Positions 34,048 to 42,362 of a stretch of DNA of 64,000 nt are shown here, piece by piece. The stretch comes from CALROG01 sp943369755 (GTDB taxonomy: Bacteria > Pseudomonadota > Gammaproteobacteria > Burkholderiales > Burkholderiaceae_C). The stretch lies in the NCBI GenBank assembly GCA_943369755.1, contig CALROG020000016.1, positions 14,116-78,115 of the forward strand. The letters are read 5' to 3'. The notes below the pieces were generated by a model that made no database searches, was not told the DNA's origin, and saw only the letters and a list, made by a program, of their open reading frames with translations. The position numbers and the translations under genes are program-made. Position 1 is the stretch's first letter. Each line of letters begins with the position of its first letter.

Positions 34048-34464
34048 TCAGACCAGGGTGATGGTGACGTCGATGTTGCCGCGGGTGGCGTTGGAATACG
34101 GGCACACCTGGTGGGCGGCATCCACCAGGGCTTGGGCGGCGGCGCGCTCCATGCCGGGCAGGCTGACATTCAGGCGGACGGCAATTCCGTAGGCGTTGGG
34201 GATCGGCCCCAGGTCGACCTCAGCGTCAATCGCCAGGTCGGCTGGCAGCGTGACTTTCATCTTGCCGGCCACCGCCTTCATGGCACCAATGAAGCAGGCC
34301 GAATAGCCGGCGGCAAAAAGCTGCTCGGGGTTGGTGCCGGTGCCGGCAGTGCCGGGGGACGACAGCGCAACGTTAAGCCGGCCATCACTGGTTTTTGAGG
34401 CGCCGTCGCGCCCGCCGGTGGTGTGGGCTTTGGCGGTGTAAAGAACTTTTTCAAGCGTGGTCAT
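34048..34464 (-). CDS. ohr: Organic hydroperoxide resistance protein Ohr
   Basis: 138 aa, normal length. The two redox cysteines are present: C57 in AAGYSACFIGAM and C121 in HQVCPYSNATRGN. Ohr is a thiol peroxidase that reduces organic and lipid hydroperoxides, using lipoylated proteins as reductant. It follows ohrR by 41 bp on the same strand, with no separate operator visible in that gap, so the two are probably cotranscribed. Confidence 0.96.
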   Translation of the reverse strand: MTTLEKVLYTAKAHTTGGRDGASKTSDGRLNVALSSPGTAGTGTNPEQLFAAGYSACFIGAMKAVAGKMKVTLPADLAIDAEVDLGPIPNAYGIAVRLNVSLPGMERAAAQALVDAAHQVCPYSNATRGNIDVTITLV

Positions 34465-34505
34465 AGGGGCTTCTTTCGGAGTTGACAGAGGGGGTTGAGG
34501 AGCTT

Positions 34506-34955
34506 TCAGGCGGTCAGGCGCTGACGCAGGGCTTGCACCTGCTGGGTGAGTGAAATCAGTTCAGGGATGGAGCACTGGGTGGCACTGAGCACGCAACCCG
34601 GAATTTTTGCGGCGCGGGCCTTGAGCCTGCGCCCGGTGGCGCTGAGCATTACGTGAACCCGGCGCTCGTCTTGCACGTCGCGGATGCGGGCCACCAGGCC
34701 TGCGGCCTCCAGGCGCTTGAGCAGCGGCGTGAGCGTGCCCGAGTCCAGCGACAGGCGCTCGCCCAGCGCAGACACCATCAGGCCGTCTTGCTCCCACAGC
34801 ACCAGCATGGCCAGGTACTGCGGGTAGGTCAGGCCGAGTTCATCGAGCAGCGGTTTGTAGAGCTTGGTCATGGCCAGCGAGGCCGAATACAGGGCAAAGC
34901 AAAGCTGGTTGTCCAGCAGCAGGGCCTGGTCGGTATTGATTTTTTGCGTTGCCAT
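34506..34955 (-). CDS. ohrR: MarR-family peroxide sensor OhrR (2-Cys type)
   Basis: 149 aa from ATG 34955 (a TTG two codons earlier is less likely). Winged helix with LGLTYPQYLAMLVLWEQDGL, SLDSGTLTPLLKRLEAAGLV and RDVQDERRVHVMLS. The sensing cysteine is C19 (DNQLCFALYS). C121 and C128 near the C-terminus give resolving partners, as in the Xanthomonas type. It represses ohr and itself until oxidised by organic peroxide. Promoter and operator are directly upstream. Confidence 0.93.
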   Translation of the reverse strand: MATQKINTDQALLLDNQLCFALYSASLAMTKLYKPLLDELGLTYPQYLAMLVLWEQDGLMVSALGERLSLDSGTLTPLLKRLEAAGLVARIRDVQDERRVHVMLSATGRRLKARAAKIPGCVLSATQCSIPELISLTQQVQALRQRLTA

Positions 34956-34961
34956 GGCCAA

Positions 34962-34997
34962 ATTATAGCGTCAAATTAAATTGCGTGCAATTTAATT
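34962..34997 (-). promoter_or_regulatory. ohrR promoter with overlapping OhrR operator
   Basis: On the minus strand TTGCAC (-35, plus coordinates 34985-34990), 17 bp, and TATAAT (-10, 34962-34967). The -35 lies inside a perfect palindrome of 11-bp arms, AATTAAATTGC-GT-GCAATTTAATT (34974-34997), which fits the A/T-rich OhrR box. The -10 ends 6 bp before the ATG, so transcription probably starts at or next to the start codon. Confidence 0.8.
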
Positions 34998-35052
34998 GGC
35001 GTAAAAAAAGCCGCACCATCCCTTGTTGCGCCGTCGCGGTGGGGCATGCCCC

Positions 35053-36123
35053 TCATCGGGTGGGCTCGGCGTCGTCTTGCAAAACGGTTTGCGGCCCTTC
35101 GGTGTCTGGCCCTTCGGTGTCGGGTTCCGGCGCGTCGAATGCCGGGACCGGCAGCGCCAACATCACGTCGTCCAGCAAGTCGTCCAGCAGCATCAGCTCG
35201 CGGTACACGCCCAGCGCCAGCAGCGGCGGCCCCAGCGCCCGGGCCCGGGATTCGTGTTCGCCCAGCATCCAGCGCAAGATCCACATCCGAGCCGGGCGGT
35301 AGGGCCATTGCCCCGCAATGCCAGCGCACAGGTGTTCGTCTTCCAGCAGTTCGACATCGGCCGTAGAAGGCGACTCCCACAGCGGTGCGTTTTGCCCAAA
35401 GCGGGCGCTGAAGGCTTCACGCGCCACCTCCCATTCCTGCTCCAGGTCCAGGTGAATGTAGAGCTCGCGCAGCTCCAGAAACACCCAGGGGCTGGTGTAG
35501 CGAAAGTCCACCAGGTGTTGTTGCAGCAGTAGCACGGCGGCCACGTGGTCACCGCGCTTGCGGCGGCGTTCCAGCTTCTTGTGAAGTTGGTGCAGATCAA
35601 TCAACGTGGCTTCACGCCGCGAGTTGGTTTCACCAATGGCGGTGACGTAAATCGCCCGGGCACTTTCCGCCGGGTTGGGGCTGTCGGGCAGGATGTCGTC
35701 CAGCGTGTTTATTTTTGTCCTCAAAGACGATGCCGCAGGCTGCACGTCGGCCCACAGCACGGAGTCTTCTTCGCGCCGGGTGCGGCGCCGCTCGATCAGC
35801 CAGGCCAATGTGGCAACGGTGGCCAGGGCCCCCAGGCCAATGGTGAGCGGCAACACCCCCGCCGCCGCCGACACATCACGCAGCGAACCCAGCTGCGATG
35901 CGATTGCCCCCTGGGCCGAGGAAATCAGCTCGGGCGGCGGGTCGGGTTGTCGCGGCTGCGAGGCCGTTGCCTGCCTGGCAGGCTGGGGTTCGGCGGTGGC
36001 TGGTTCGCTGATGGGCGGCGGTGCGGGCACCCGGGCCAGTGTTCGGCTCAGGCGCAGTTGGGCCGCTTCGCCGTCGCCAGGCGGGGCGGCTTGTGGGGCT
36101 TCGCTGGATTCGAGCGCTGACAT
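35053..36123 (-). CDS. FimV-like single-pass membrane protein, 356 aa
   Basis: Pro/Ala-rich N-terminus (residues about 10-65), one membrane helix about residues 87-109 (GVLPLTIGLGALATVATLAWLI) followed by the positive stop RRRTRR, then a cytoplasmic helical domain. LHQLHKKLERRRKRGDHVAAVLLLQQHLVDF resembles the TPR-like C-terminal part of FimV-type polar proteins. The acidic tail repeats DTEGPDTEGP. FimV organises type IV pili and polar signalling, but this assignment is weak. No operon partner: 91 bp from ohrR, divergent from the GMC gene. Confidence 0.55.
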   Translation of the reverse strand: MSALESSEAPQAAPPGDGEAAQLRLSRTLARVPAPPPISEPATAEPQPARQATASQPRQPDPPPELISSAQGAIASQLGSLRDVSAAAGVLPLTIGLGALATVATLAWLIERRRTRREEDSVLWADVQPAASSLRTKINTLDDILPDSPNPAESARAIYVTAIGETNSRREATLIDLHQLHKKLERRRKRGDHVAAVLLLQQHLVDFRYTSPWVFLELRELYIHLDLEQEWEVAREAFSARFGQNAPLWESPSTADVELLEDEHLCAGIAGQWPYRPARMWILRWMLGEHESRARALGPPLLALGVYRELMLLDDLLDDVMLALPVPAFDAPEPDTEGPDTEGPQTVLQDDAEPTR

Positions 36124-36232
36124 TTTTTAGCGGCGGGCAGTGACGACGCCTATTCTTTGTATGCTCACGACAGGCTCGTTCTCAGATGTGACTGTCTGTA
36201 ATGATAAGGTGTTGGCTCTGGAGACAAAAGAT

Positions 36233-37819
36233 ATGGTTGACTACATCGTTGTGGGAGCCGGCTCGGCCGGCTGTGTGCTGGCCGCGCGCCTGAGCGAAGA
36301 CCCGTCGGTGCGGGTGACCCTGCTGGAGTCTGGTCCGCCAGACTCCAATGTGCTGATTCATTGCCCGGCAGGCCTGGCGTTGCTGGCCAAGAATGGGCAG
36401 GCCAACTGGGCCTTTGAAACCGTGGCGCAGCCGGGGCTGAATGGCCGCCGGGGCTACCAGCCGCGCGGCAAGGTGCTGGGTGGCTCGAGCTCGATCAACG
36501 CCATGATTTATGCCCGTGGCCATCACCGCGACTACGACCACTGGGCCGCCCAGGGCAACCCCGGCTGGGGCTGGGACGACGTATTGCCCTATTTCAAGCG
36601 GGCCGAGCACAACGAGCGCGGTGCCAACGACTGGCACGGCACAGGCGGCCCGCTGAATGTGAAAGACCTGACCACCCCCAACCGGTTTGGCCCGGTGTTT
36701 GTAGAGGCCGGCGTGCAGGCCGGTTACCCGCGCAACGCCGACTTCAACGGCGCAGAGCAAGAGGGTGTGGGCATGTACCAGGTCACCCACAAGCATGGCG
36801 AGCGGGTCAGTGCCGCCAAAGCCTACCTGACACCCCACATGAACCGGCCCAACCTGCAGGTGATTACGGGTGCCCACACCACCCGCATCCTGATGCAAGG
36901 CAAGCGCGCGGTGGGCGTGGAGTACCGCCAGGGCGGGGCGCTGCACCAGCTCATGGCGGGGCGTGAAGTGCTGCTGTGCGCCGGCGCGCTGCAGTCGCCG
37001 CAAATGCTGATGCTGTCGGGCATAGGCCCAGGGGCGCAGTTGCAACAGCACGGCATTGCGGTGGCACATGACCTGCCCGGCGTGGGCATGCACTTGCATG
37101 ACCATGTGGACGTGGTGCAGGGGGTCAATGCGCCGCACCTGAAGGACTTGTTTGGCCTGTCGCTGCCCGGCCTGGTGCGTGCAGTGAAGGGAATTTTTGA
37201 ATGGCGCAACTTCCGCACCGGCATGCTCACCACCAACTTTGCCGAGGCCGGCGGTTTCATCAAGAGTCAACCCGGCGAAGAGCTGCCTGACCTGCAGTTC
37301 CACTTCGTGATTGGCAAGCTGGTGGACCATGGCCGCAAGACGGTTTTTGGCCACGGCTACTCTTGCCATGTGTGCCTGCTGCGCCCGCAAAGCCGTGGCA
37401 GCGTCACGCTGGCCAGCGCTGACCCGCAGCAGGCCCCGCTGATTGACCCGGCCTTTTTGACTGTGCGTGACGACATGGACCGGATGCTGCGCGGCTTCAA
37501 GCTGATGCGCCACTTGCTGCAACAGCCAGCCCTGGCGGGCTATGGCGGGCAGGAACTGCCGACGTCGGCCGGTGCGCAGAGCGACGAGCAGATCGAGCAG
37601 TTCATCCGCAACCATGGCGACACCATTTACCACCCGGTGGGCTCGTGCCGCATGGGCAATGGCCCGACCGACGTGGTGGACGCGCAGTTGCGGGTTCACG
37701 GTGTGCAGCGGCTGCGGGTGGTGGACGCCTCGATCATGCCGCGCATTGTGGGCGGCAACACCAACGCGCCGACCATCATGATCGCCGAGAAGGCCGCCGA
37801 CATGATTCGTGGCGCCTGA
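36233..37819 (+). CDS. GMC-family FAD oxidoreductase (choline dehydrogenase-like)
   Basis: 528 aa from ATG 36233, chosen because GGAG lies 9 bp upstream and the family N-terminus follows (DYIVVGAGSAGCVLAARLSE, FAD-binding). GMC signature 1 is PRGKVLGGSSSINAMIY, signature 2 is GALQSPQMLMLSGIGP. The active-site His is in TIYHPVGSCRMG; the second His/Asn position is in VVGGNTNAPTIM-like text near the end. It oxidises an alcohol to aldehyde; choline, alkanols or polyols are all possible. A hairpin terminator lies 68 bp downstream. Confidence 0.92.
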   Translation: MVDYIVVGAGSAGCVLAARLSEDPSVRVTLLESGPPDSNVLIHCPAGLALLAKNGQANWAFETVAQPGLNGRRGYQPRGKVLGGSSSINAMIYARGHHRDYDHWAAQGNPGWGWDDVLPYFKRAEHNERGANDWHGTGGPLNVKDLTTPNRFGPVFVEAGVQAGYPRNADFNGAEQEGVGMYQVTHKHGERVSAAKAYLTPHMNRPNLQVITGAHTTRILMQGKRAVGVEYRQGGALHQLMAGREVLLCAGALQSPQMLMLSGIGPGAQLQQHGIAVAHDLPGVGMHLHDHVDVVQGVNAPHLKDLFGLSLPGLVRAVKGIFEWRNFRTGMLTTNFAEAGGFIKSQPGEELPDLQFHFVIGKLVDHGRKTVFGHGYSCHVCLLRPQSRGSVTLASADPQQAPLIDPAFLTVRDDMDRMLRGFKLMRHLLQQPALAGYGGQELPTSAGAQSDEQIEQFIRNHGDTIYHPVGSCRMGNGPTDVVDAQLRVHGVQRLRVVDASIMPRIVGGNTNAPTIMIAEKAADMIRGA

Positions 37820-37822
37820 AGC

Positions 37823-37838
37823 TGTGACGCAGTTCACA
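37823..37838. promoter_or_regulatory. Perfect CRP/Vfr-type binding site
   Basis: TGTGA-CGCAGT-TCACA, an exact match to TGTGA-N6-TCACA, 128 bp before the hemerythrin-like gene and just after the GMC stop. It could serve the hemerythrin gene. Confidence 0.5.
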
Positions 37839-37850
37839 TGCCGCAGGAAG

Positions 37851-37887
37851 TTAAGGTTTCCTTAGCAATCGCTTAAGCAATTCTTAG
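37851..37887. promoter_or_regulatory. Four TTA(A/G) direct repeats at exact 11-bp spacing
   Basis: TTAAG, TTAGC, TTAAG and TTAGC have their TTA at 37851, 37862, 37873 and 37884. Helix-phased direct repeats of CTTAA/CTTAG type are how OmpR-family regulators of the PmrA/QseB group bind DNA. Confidence 0.5.
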
Positions 37888-37907
37888 CGGCGCGCAAGCG
37901 CCGTTTC
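37888..37907 (+). terminator. Terminator hairpin after the GMC gene
   Basis: Stem CGGCGC/GCGCCG with a GCAA tetraloop, then TTTCTT. Ends transcripts from the GMC gene before the hemerythrin-like gene. Confidence 0.6.
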
Positions 37908-37966
37908 TTCGAGACTTCTTTCCATGGCGGCGCACGGTGCGCGGCCGATCCAAAGGAAAGAAAGCC

Positions 37967-38701
37967 ATGAAAATCGATTCAAGGGAACTGCAACAGGTGG
38001 CCGCTGCCACAGCCCCGCGCCTGAACATGTATGCCGGCATCCACAAGGCGCTGCGTGCCGCCATGGCGGACGCCCTGCTGGCCCTGGGCCGCATGGATTG
38101 TGACGATGCGATGGAACTGGCCCGCACCACCGGCCGCGTGATGGAGCTGCTGGACTTCTGCGCCTCGCACCTGAAGCACGAGAACGAATTCATCCACACC
38201 GCCATCGAGGCGCGCACGCCAGGTGCCAGCGCCGCCATTGCCCACGACCATGACGAGCATGTCGCCCATATCGGCCAGCTCGCCAATGCCACGACCGCGC
38301 TGCTGTCCATGCCCGCTGCCGACCGCGTCCGCGCAGCCCACCTGCTGTACAGCGAACTGGCGTTGTTCATCGCGGCGAACTTCCAGCACATGCATGTGGA
38401 AGAAACCGCCCACAACGCCGTGCTCTGGGCCCGCTACACGGACGCTGAACTGATCGACATCCACAATGCGCTGGTGGCCTCGATTCCGCCGCAGGAAATG
38501 ATGTTTACCGCACGCTGGCTGGTGCCGTTCATGAACCCGGCCGAGCGCACCGCGCTGCTGGCCGACATGCAGGCCCATGCGCCAGCGCCGGCATTTGAGG
38601 CGATCCTGGAGACGGTGCGCCCGCACCTGGCCACCCAAGAATGGGCCAAGCTGGCCGCCAGCCTGGGCCTGCCGCCCGTGCCGGGGCTGGTGACGGCCTA
38701 G
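37967..38701 (+). CDS. Hemerythrin-like di-iron domain protein
   Basis: 244 aa from ATG 37967, with AAAGGAAAG upstream. The helical N-terminal 155 residues carry the expected ligands: H26, HLKHENE (H68, H71, E72/E74), HDHDEH (93-98) and HMHVEE (141-146). Extra histidines make the exact ligand set uncertain. The C-terminal part (160-244) is a helical extension. Such proteins bind or sense O2 or NO, or act in iron-centre repair. It ends in a 4-bp stop-codon overlap with the convergent PNPOx-GAF gene. Confidence 0.82.
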   Translation: MKIDSRELQQVAAATAPRLNMYAGIHKALRAAMADALLALGRMDCDDAMELARTTGRVMELLDFCASHLKHENEFIHTAIEARTPGASAAIAHDHDEHVAHIGQLANATTALLSMPAADRVRAAHLLYSELALFIAANFQHMHVEETAHNAVLWARYTDAELIDIHNALVASIPPQEMMFTARWLVPFMNPAERTALLADMQAHAPAPAFEAILETVRPHLATQEWAKLAASLGLPPVPGLVTA

Positions 38702-40041
38702 GCCTCCAGCAATGCCACCGGGCGCAGCACGGCCAGGCGGAAGCGCCCGCGGCCGGTTTTCTCGATGCGCACGAAGGGGCTGTGTTCCACCAGCCGGCGC
38801 TGCAGCAGCAGCAGCCGGGCTTCGAGGTTGTCGCTCACGTCCGGCAACCCGATGGACGGGTCGAGTCGCAGCTCCCGGTTACTGAATTCGGTTCGCCCCT
38901 GTTGCCGGAAATCCCTGAGCAGCTTCCAGAAGATGGCACCGGCCACGCCCTTGATCAGGTAGGTGTCGTTGATGAACACGCTGTTGTTGGCCCGGAAGTA
39001 GCGCACCTGCACGGTGGCGCCGGTCGCGGCCTGCAAGGCTGCCGGCGCCGCCGTGGTGGGTTCGGCCAGCTCGGTGCCGGCCTGAATCACGTCAACGGCT
39101 GCACCCATGTGGCCGGCAAGTGCCACCAGCATGTCTTCATCCTCGAAGCTGAACTGAAGGTCGTTGGGGCTTTCCACAAACAGCACGCCCAGCAGGCGTC
39201 CTGCCGAGAGGACGGGCACCGCCAGCTGGCTGTGCGGCTGCGCGAGGCCGGGGTAGGGGATGTCGGCGGTGGCGGGCTCGATGTCTGGCACGTTGGCGTA
39301 AAGGCTGCGGCGCATGGCGCGGCTGTACAGGTAGGCGCTGGTCATGTGACCAATGCGAACGGGCGTACGTTCGCGCGCAGCGACGCCAATGACGCCGTCG
39401 CCCACGTCGATTTCGGAGCCTACGCCCGAGGTGGCATAGCCACAGCTGGCCACGGTGTACAGGCGCTGGCTGCTGGCGTCCAGCATCAGCACCATGGCGT
39501 GACGGATGCCCAGGTGGTCGGTCAGCCCGGCGAGGGTGGTGTTGAGCAGTTCGTCCAGCGCCGTGCAGCGGGCCATGCGTTCGCTGCAGCGGCGCACGGC
39601 ATTCAGCAGGCCGGTGCGCGGCGCAGGTGCAGCCAGCGGGTCGCCCGGGACGGCTTCGATCTGCTGGACTTCATAGACGTCCGAGCCCAGCAGACGGAAC
39701 ACGTCGGCCATGCCGCTGTGCGAGGCAATGCCGGCGAGCTGCGCCTTCATCTGCTCGAACAAGGCGCCCACCGTCTCGGTGCGCAGGTAGCGGATGTGCA
39801 GGCGATAGAACGCCGCCGTCATCGGGTGCAATACCAGCACGGTGGCCATCGGGTTGGCCAGAATGTTCTTGCGCGTGGTGTTGAAGAACTGGAACGACAG
39901 CGCGACATGCCGCTCGTCCACGTAATACACCTGCGAGATGTAGGCCACGTTGGGCGTGCCGTCGGCGGCGCAGGTGGCCATGATGGCAGGGATCGCGCCT
40001 TCAAAACACGGGCGTATGGCGTCCAGAGTTTGCGGATTCAT
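38698..40041 (-). CDS. PNPOx-like + GAF + winged-helix fusion protein
   Basis: 447 aa with three parts. Residues about 1-130 form a pyridoxamine-phosphate-oxidase-like split barrel (IPAIMATCAADGTPNVAYIS, KNILANPMATVLV), a flavin-binding fold. About 150-310 is a GAF sensor domain (ELLNTTLAGLTDHLGIRHAMVLMLD, GVIGVAARERTPVRI, LAVPVLSAGRLLGVLFVES). About 345-440 looks like an OmpR-type winged helix (SVFINDTYLIKG-type opening, ending HSPFVRIEKTGRGRFRLAV). It could be a flavin/small-molecule-sensing regulator. Its start overlaps the stop of the small PNPOx gene upstream (ATGA). Confidence 0.75.
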   Translation of the reverse strand: MNPQTLDAIRPCFEGAIPAIMATCAADGTPNVAYISQVYYVDERHVALSFQFFNTTRKNILANPMATVLVLHPMTAAFYRLHIRYLRTETVGALFEQMKAQLAGIASHSGMADVFRLLGSDVYEVQQIEAVPGDPLAAPAPRTGLLNAVRRCSERMARCTALDELLNTTLAGLTDHLGIRHAMVLMLDASSQRLYTVASCGYATSGVGSEIDVGDGVIGVAARERTPVRIGHMTSAYLYSRAMRRSLYANVPDIEPATADIPYPGLAQPHSQLAVPVLSAGRLLGVLFVESPNDLQFSFEDEDMLVALAGHMGAAVDVIQAGTELAEPTTAAPAALQAATGATVQVRYFRANNSVFINDTYLIKGVAGAIFWKLLRDFRQQGRTEFSNRELRLDPSIGLPDVSDNLEARLLLLQRRLVEHSPFVRIEKTGRGRFRLAVLRPVALLEA

Positions 40042-40535
40042 GGCCGTCCTCCGGTCAAGGCTGCGCCTGCCTGGGGCCCGGGGGTCTGGTCGAACGCCTG
40101 CTCGGGGCTGAAGCTGATGGCCACGAGATCGTCGATGCGGTGCGCCAGCATCGCACGCGTGAGCGACGGCGGCAGGCCGATGCGTTGCAATTCATGTTCC
40201 ATGGACTGCAGATAGCGCGCCAGTACCGCAGCGTCGGAAGGAGTGGCCGCACGAATCGACGCGCCCCGTCCCTTGCACTGTACGGTGCGATGCGAAGCGG
40301 GCTCGCTGAACACCACGGCGAGCTGGCCAGTGGCTGCCACGTCCTGCAGCAGCTGGCGGCCCTGCTGCCGCGACAGAAACACCGTGATGTGACGGCCGCC
40401 ATCGGCCACCTCGCAGCCGACTGCCCGCATCACGCTCGGCCGGTTGGCCAGGTCGCGCGAACCGACGATGGTCGAGACGCCGCGCGACATCATCTCAAGC
40501 AGGTCGGCCGGCAGCTGCGCGAGAGGTTGGCTCAT
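40038..40535 (-). CDS. Small PNPOx-like flavin-binding protein
   Basis: 165 aa, a single split-barrel domain: DLLEMMSRGVSTIVGSRDLANRPSVMRAVG, then TVFLSRQQGRQLLQDVAATGQLAVVFS, and a C-terminal helix-rich end with ARYLQSMEHELQRIGLP. Probably binds FMN or a related cofactor; enzymatic role unknown. Translationally coupled to the PNPOx-GAF fusion gene and 7 bp downstream of the nodJ-like gene, so possibly the tail of a longer operon starting at nodI. Confidence 0.75.
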   Translation of the reverse strand: MSQPLAQLPADLLEMMSRGVSTIVGSRDLANRPSVMRAVGCEVADGGRHITVFLSRQQGRQLLQDVAATGQLAVVFSEPASHRTVQCKGRGASIRAATPSDAAVLARYLQSMEHELQRIGLPPSLTRAMLAHRIDDLVAISFSPEQAFDQTPGPQAGAALTGGRP

Positions 40536-40542
40536 GGGTGCC

Positions 40543-41367
40543 TCAGGCCCTGAAGCGCTTTCGCGTCAAGGCCAGTGCCAGCCAGAAAGCTGCCACCGTG
40601 TAGACCAGCAACACCAGCACGTTGCGCAAAGGGTCGGCCGGCCACTGGTCCATGAACAGCGGGCGCACCAGCTCGACCGCGTTGGTCAGCGGCAGCCAGT
40701 CCGAGATGTGCCGCACCACAGTGGGCAACTGCTCACGCGGGAAGAACACCCCCGACAAAAACATCATGGGCGTGAGAAACAGCGTGAAGTAGTAGGTGAA
40801 AAAGTCGTAACCTTTGGCCAGCGCGTTGAACACCAGCGCGATGCAACTGAAGGTGATGCCCGCGCCCAGCAGCACCGGCCAGGCCAGCAGCAGCTTGGGC
40901 GCGTAGCTGATGCCCAGCGCCAGCATCACCACCATGATGGCGGTGACGGTGAACAAGGACTTGAACGCGGCCCAGAGCATTTCTGCCATGACCACGTTGT
41001 CCAGGCTTACCGGCGCGTTCATGATGCCGTCCCAGGTTTTTTGCACATGCATGCGCGAAAAGGCCGAGTAAAGCGCCTCGAAGCTGGCGGCGTTCATGGC
41101 GCTCATGCAGATCGAACCGCTGGCCAGAAACAGCATGTAGGGCACCTGGGTGGCACCGCCGGGGCCGTTGACCGTGACTTGCCCCACCAGCGCGCCCATG
41201 CCGTAGCCAAAGGCCACCAGCCACATCAGGGGCTCGGCAATGTTGCCCACCAGGCTGGGCAGGGCCAGCTTCTTCCAGACCAGCAGGTTGCGCAGGAACA
41301 CCGGCCACCAGCGCCCGGACAAGTCAGGCGCGCGCCAGATCGACTGGCTGCCTTGGGGCTGACTCAT
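40543..41367 (-). CDS. nodJ: ABC-2 type exporter permease, NodJ-like
   Basis: 274 aa, six predicted membrane helices, ABC-2 type signature FLTPMMFLSGVFFPREQLP near residue 210. NIAEPLMWLVAFGYGMG and SFEALYSAFSRMHVQKTWDGIMNAPV are typical of the NodJ/DRA subgroup found in betaproteobacteria, where they export unknown (lipid- or glycan-like) substrates rather than Nod factors. Overlaps the ATPase gene by 4 bp. Confidence 0.85.
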   Translation of the reverse strand: MSQPQGSQSIWRAPDLSGRWWPVFLRNLLVWKKLALPSLVGNIAEPLMWLVAFGYGMGALVGQVTVNGPGGATQVPYMLFLASGSICMSAMNAASFEALYSAFSRMHVQKTWDGIMNAPVSLDNVVMAEMLWAAFKSLFTVTAIMVVMLALGISYAPKLLLAWPVLLGAGITFSCIALVFNALAKGYDFFTYYFTLFLTPMMFLSGVFFPREQLPTVVRHISDWLPLTNAVELVRPLFMDQWPADPLRNVLVLLVYTVAAFWLALALTRKRFRA

Positions 41368-42308
41368 GCCTCCTCCCGGATCTTGCGGCCTGTGAGCTTG
41401 AGAAACAGGTCTTCAAGGTTGGCCGGGCGGTGCAAGGTGCGCAGCTTGGGCTGGGTGGCCAGGGCGTCCAGCAGTTGCCGCGCGTCCTGGGTATAGAAAA
41501 ACACGGTTTCACCGCTGACCTCGACCCGGGCGGCCAGCGCCTTGAGGGCGTCGTCCTGTGCCAGCGCCAGTGCGCCGGTGCCATAGGCTTCCACCACATC
41601 GGGCTCCAGGTGCTGGGCGATCAGGTCCCGCGGCGTGCCCTCGGCAATCTTGTTGCCATGGTCCAGCACCAGCAGGCGCGAACACAGGCGTTCGGCCTCG
41701 TCCATGAAGTGAGTGGTCAGCAAAATGCTCTTGCCTTGCTGCAAAAGGGCCTGCAGCCGCTCCCACATCAGGTGGCGGGCCTGGGGGTCCAGCCCGGTGG
41801 TGGGTTCGTCCAGCAGCAGCAGGCGCGGGTCGTTGACCAGGGCCCGGGCCAGGCTCAGGCGGCGCTTCATGCCGCCAGACAACTCGCCCGGTTTGGCCTT
41901 GGCCTTGTGGGTCAGGGCCGCAAACTCCAGCAGCTTCGGAATGCGTTCACGAATCTGCGCGTCGGCCATGCCGAAATAGCGGCCATAGACCAGCAGGTTT
42001 TCCTCACAGTTGAAGTCCGGGTCCAGGGTGTCCATCTGGCTGACCACGCCCAGCTGGGCCTTGATGGCCAGCGCGTCGCGCGGCATTTGCAGGCTGGGTG
42101 CGCTGCCGTCACCCAGGTACCAGATACGGCCTGCGTCGGGCGCTGTCAGGCCCAGGCACATGCGGATGGTGGTGGTTTTGCCGGCACCGTTGGGGCCGAT
42201 CACACCCAGGCACTCGCCGGGCGCAATGGTGAACGACAGGTCGTTCACCACCGCAGTGTCGCCATAGCGCTTGCTCAGGTGCTGGGCTTCAAACAGGGGG
42301 GCTTGCAT
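41364..42308 (-). CDS. nodI: ABC exporter ATPase, NodI-like
   Basis: 314 aa from ATG 42308, the first start giving the family N-terminus (FEAQHLSKRYGDTAVVNDLSF). Walker A GPNGAGKTTTIR, signature GELSGGMKRRLSLARALVN, Walker B LLLLDEPTTGLDPQAR. The DRA-type C-terminal extension is present. Pairs with the NodJ-like permease. Divergent from psd with a 54-bp gap. Confidence 0.87.
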   Translation of the reverse strand: MQAPLFEAQHLSKRYGDTAVVNDLSFTIAPGECLGVIGPNGAGKTTTIRMCLGLTAPDAGRIWYLGDGSAPSLQMPRDALAIKAQLGVVSQMDTLDPDFNCEENLLVYGRYFGMADAQIRERIPKLLEFAALTHKAKAKPGELSGGMKRRLSLARALVNDPRLLLLDEPTTGLDPQARHLMWERLQALLQQGKSILLTTHFMDEAERLCSRLLVLDHGNKIAEGTPRDLIAQHLEPDVVEAYGTGALALAQDDALKALAARVEVSGETVFFYTQDARQLLDALATQPKLRTLHRPANLEDLFLKLTGRKIREEA

Positions 42309-42362
42309 GGCTGCTATTGTGTCGCAGCTAGAATTTTTGCATTCCCTCTGAAAGCCATTCCC

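Noticed and set aside
40543..42308. Symbiotic Nod-factor export by NodI/NodJ
   Set aside because: No nodulation genes are nearby and betaproteobacteria commonly carry NodIJ-like exporters with other roles.
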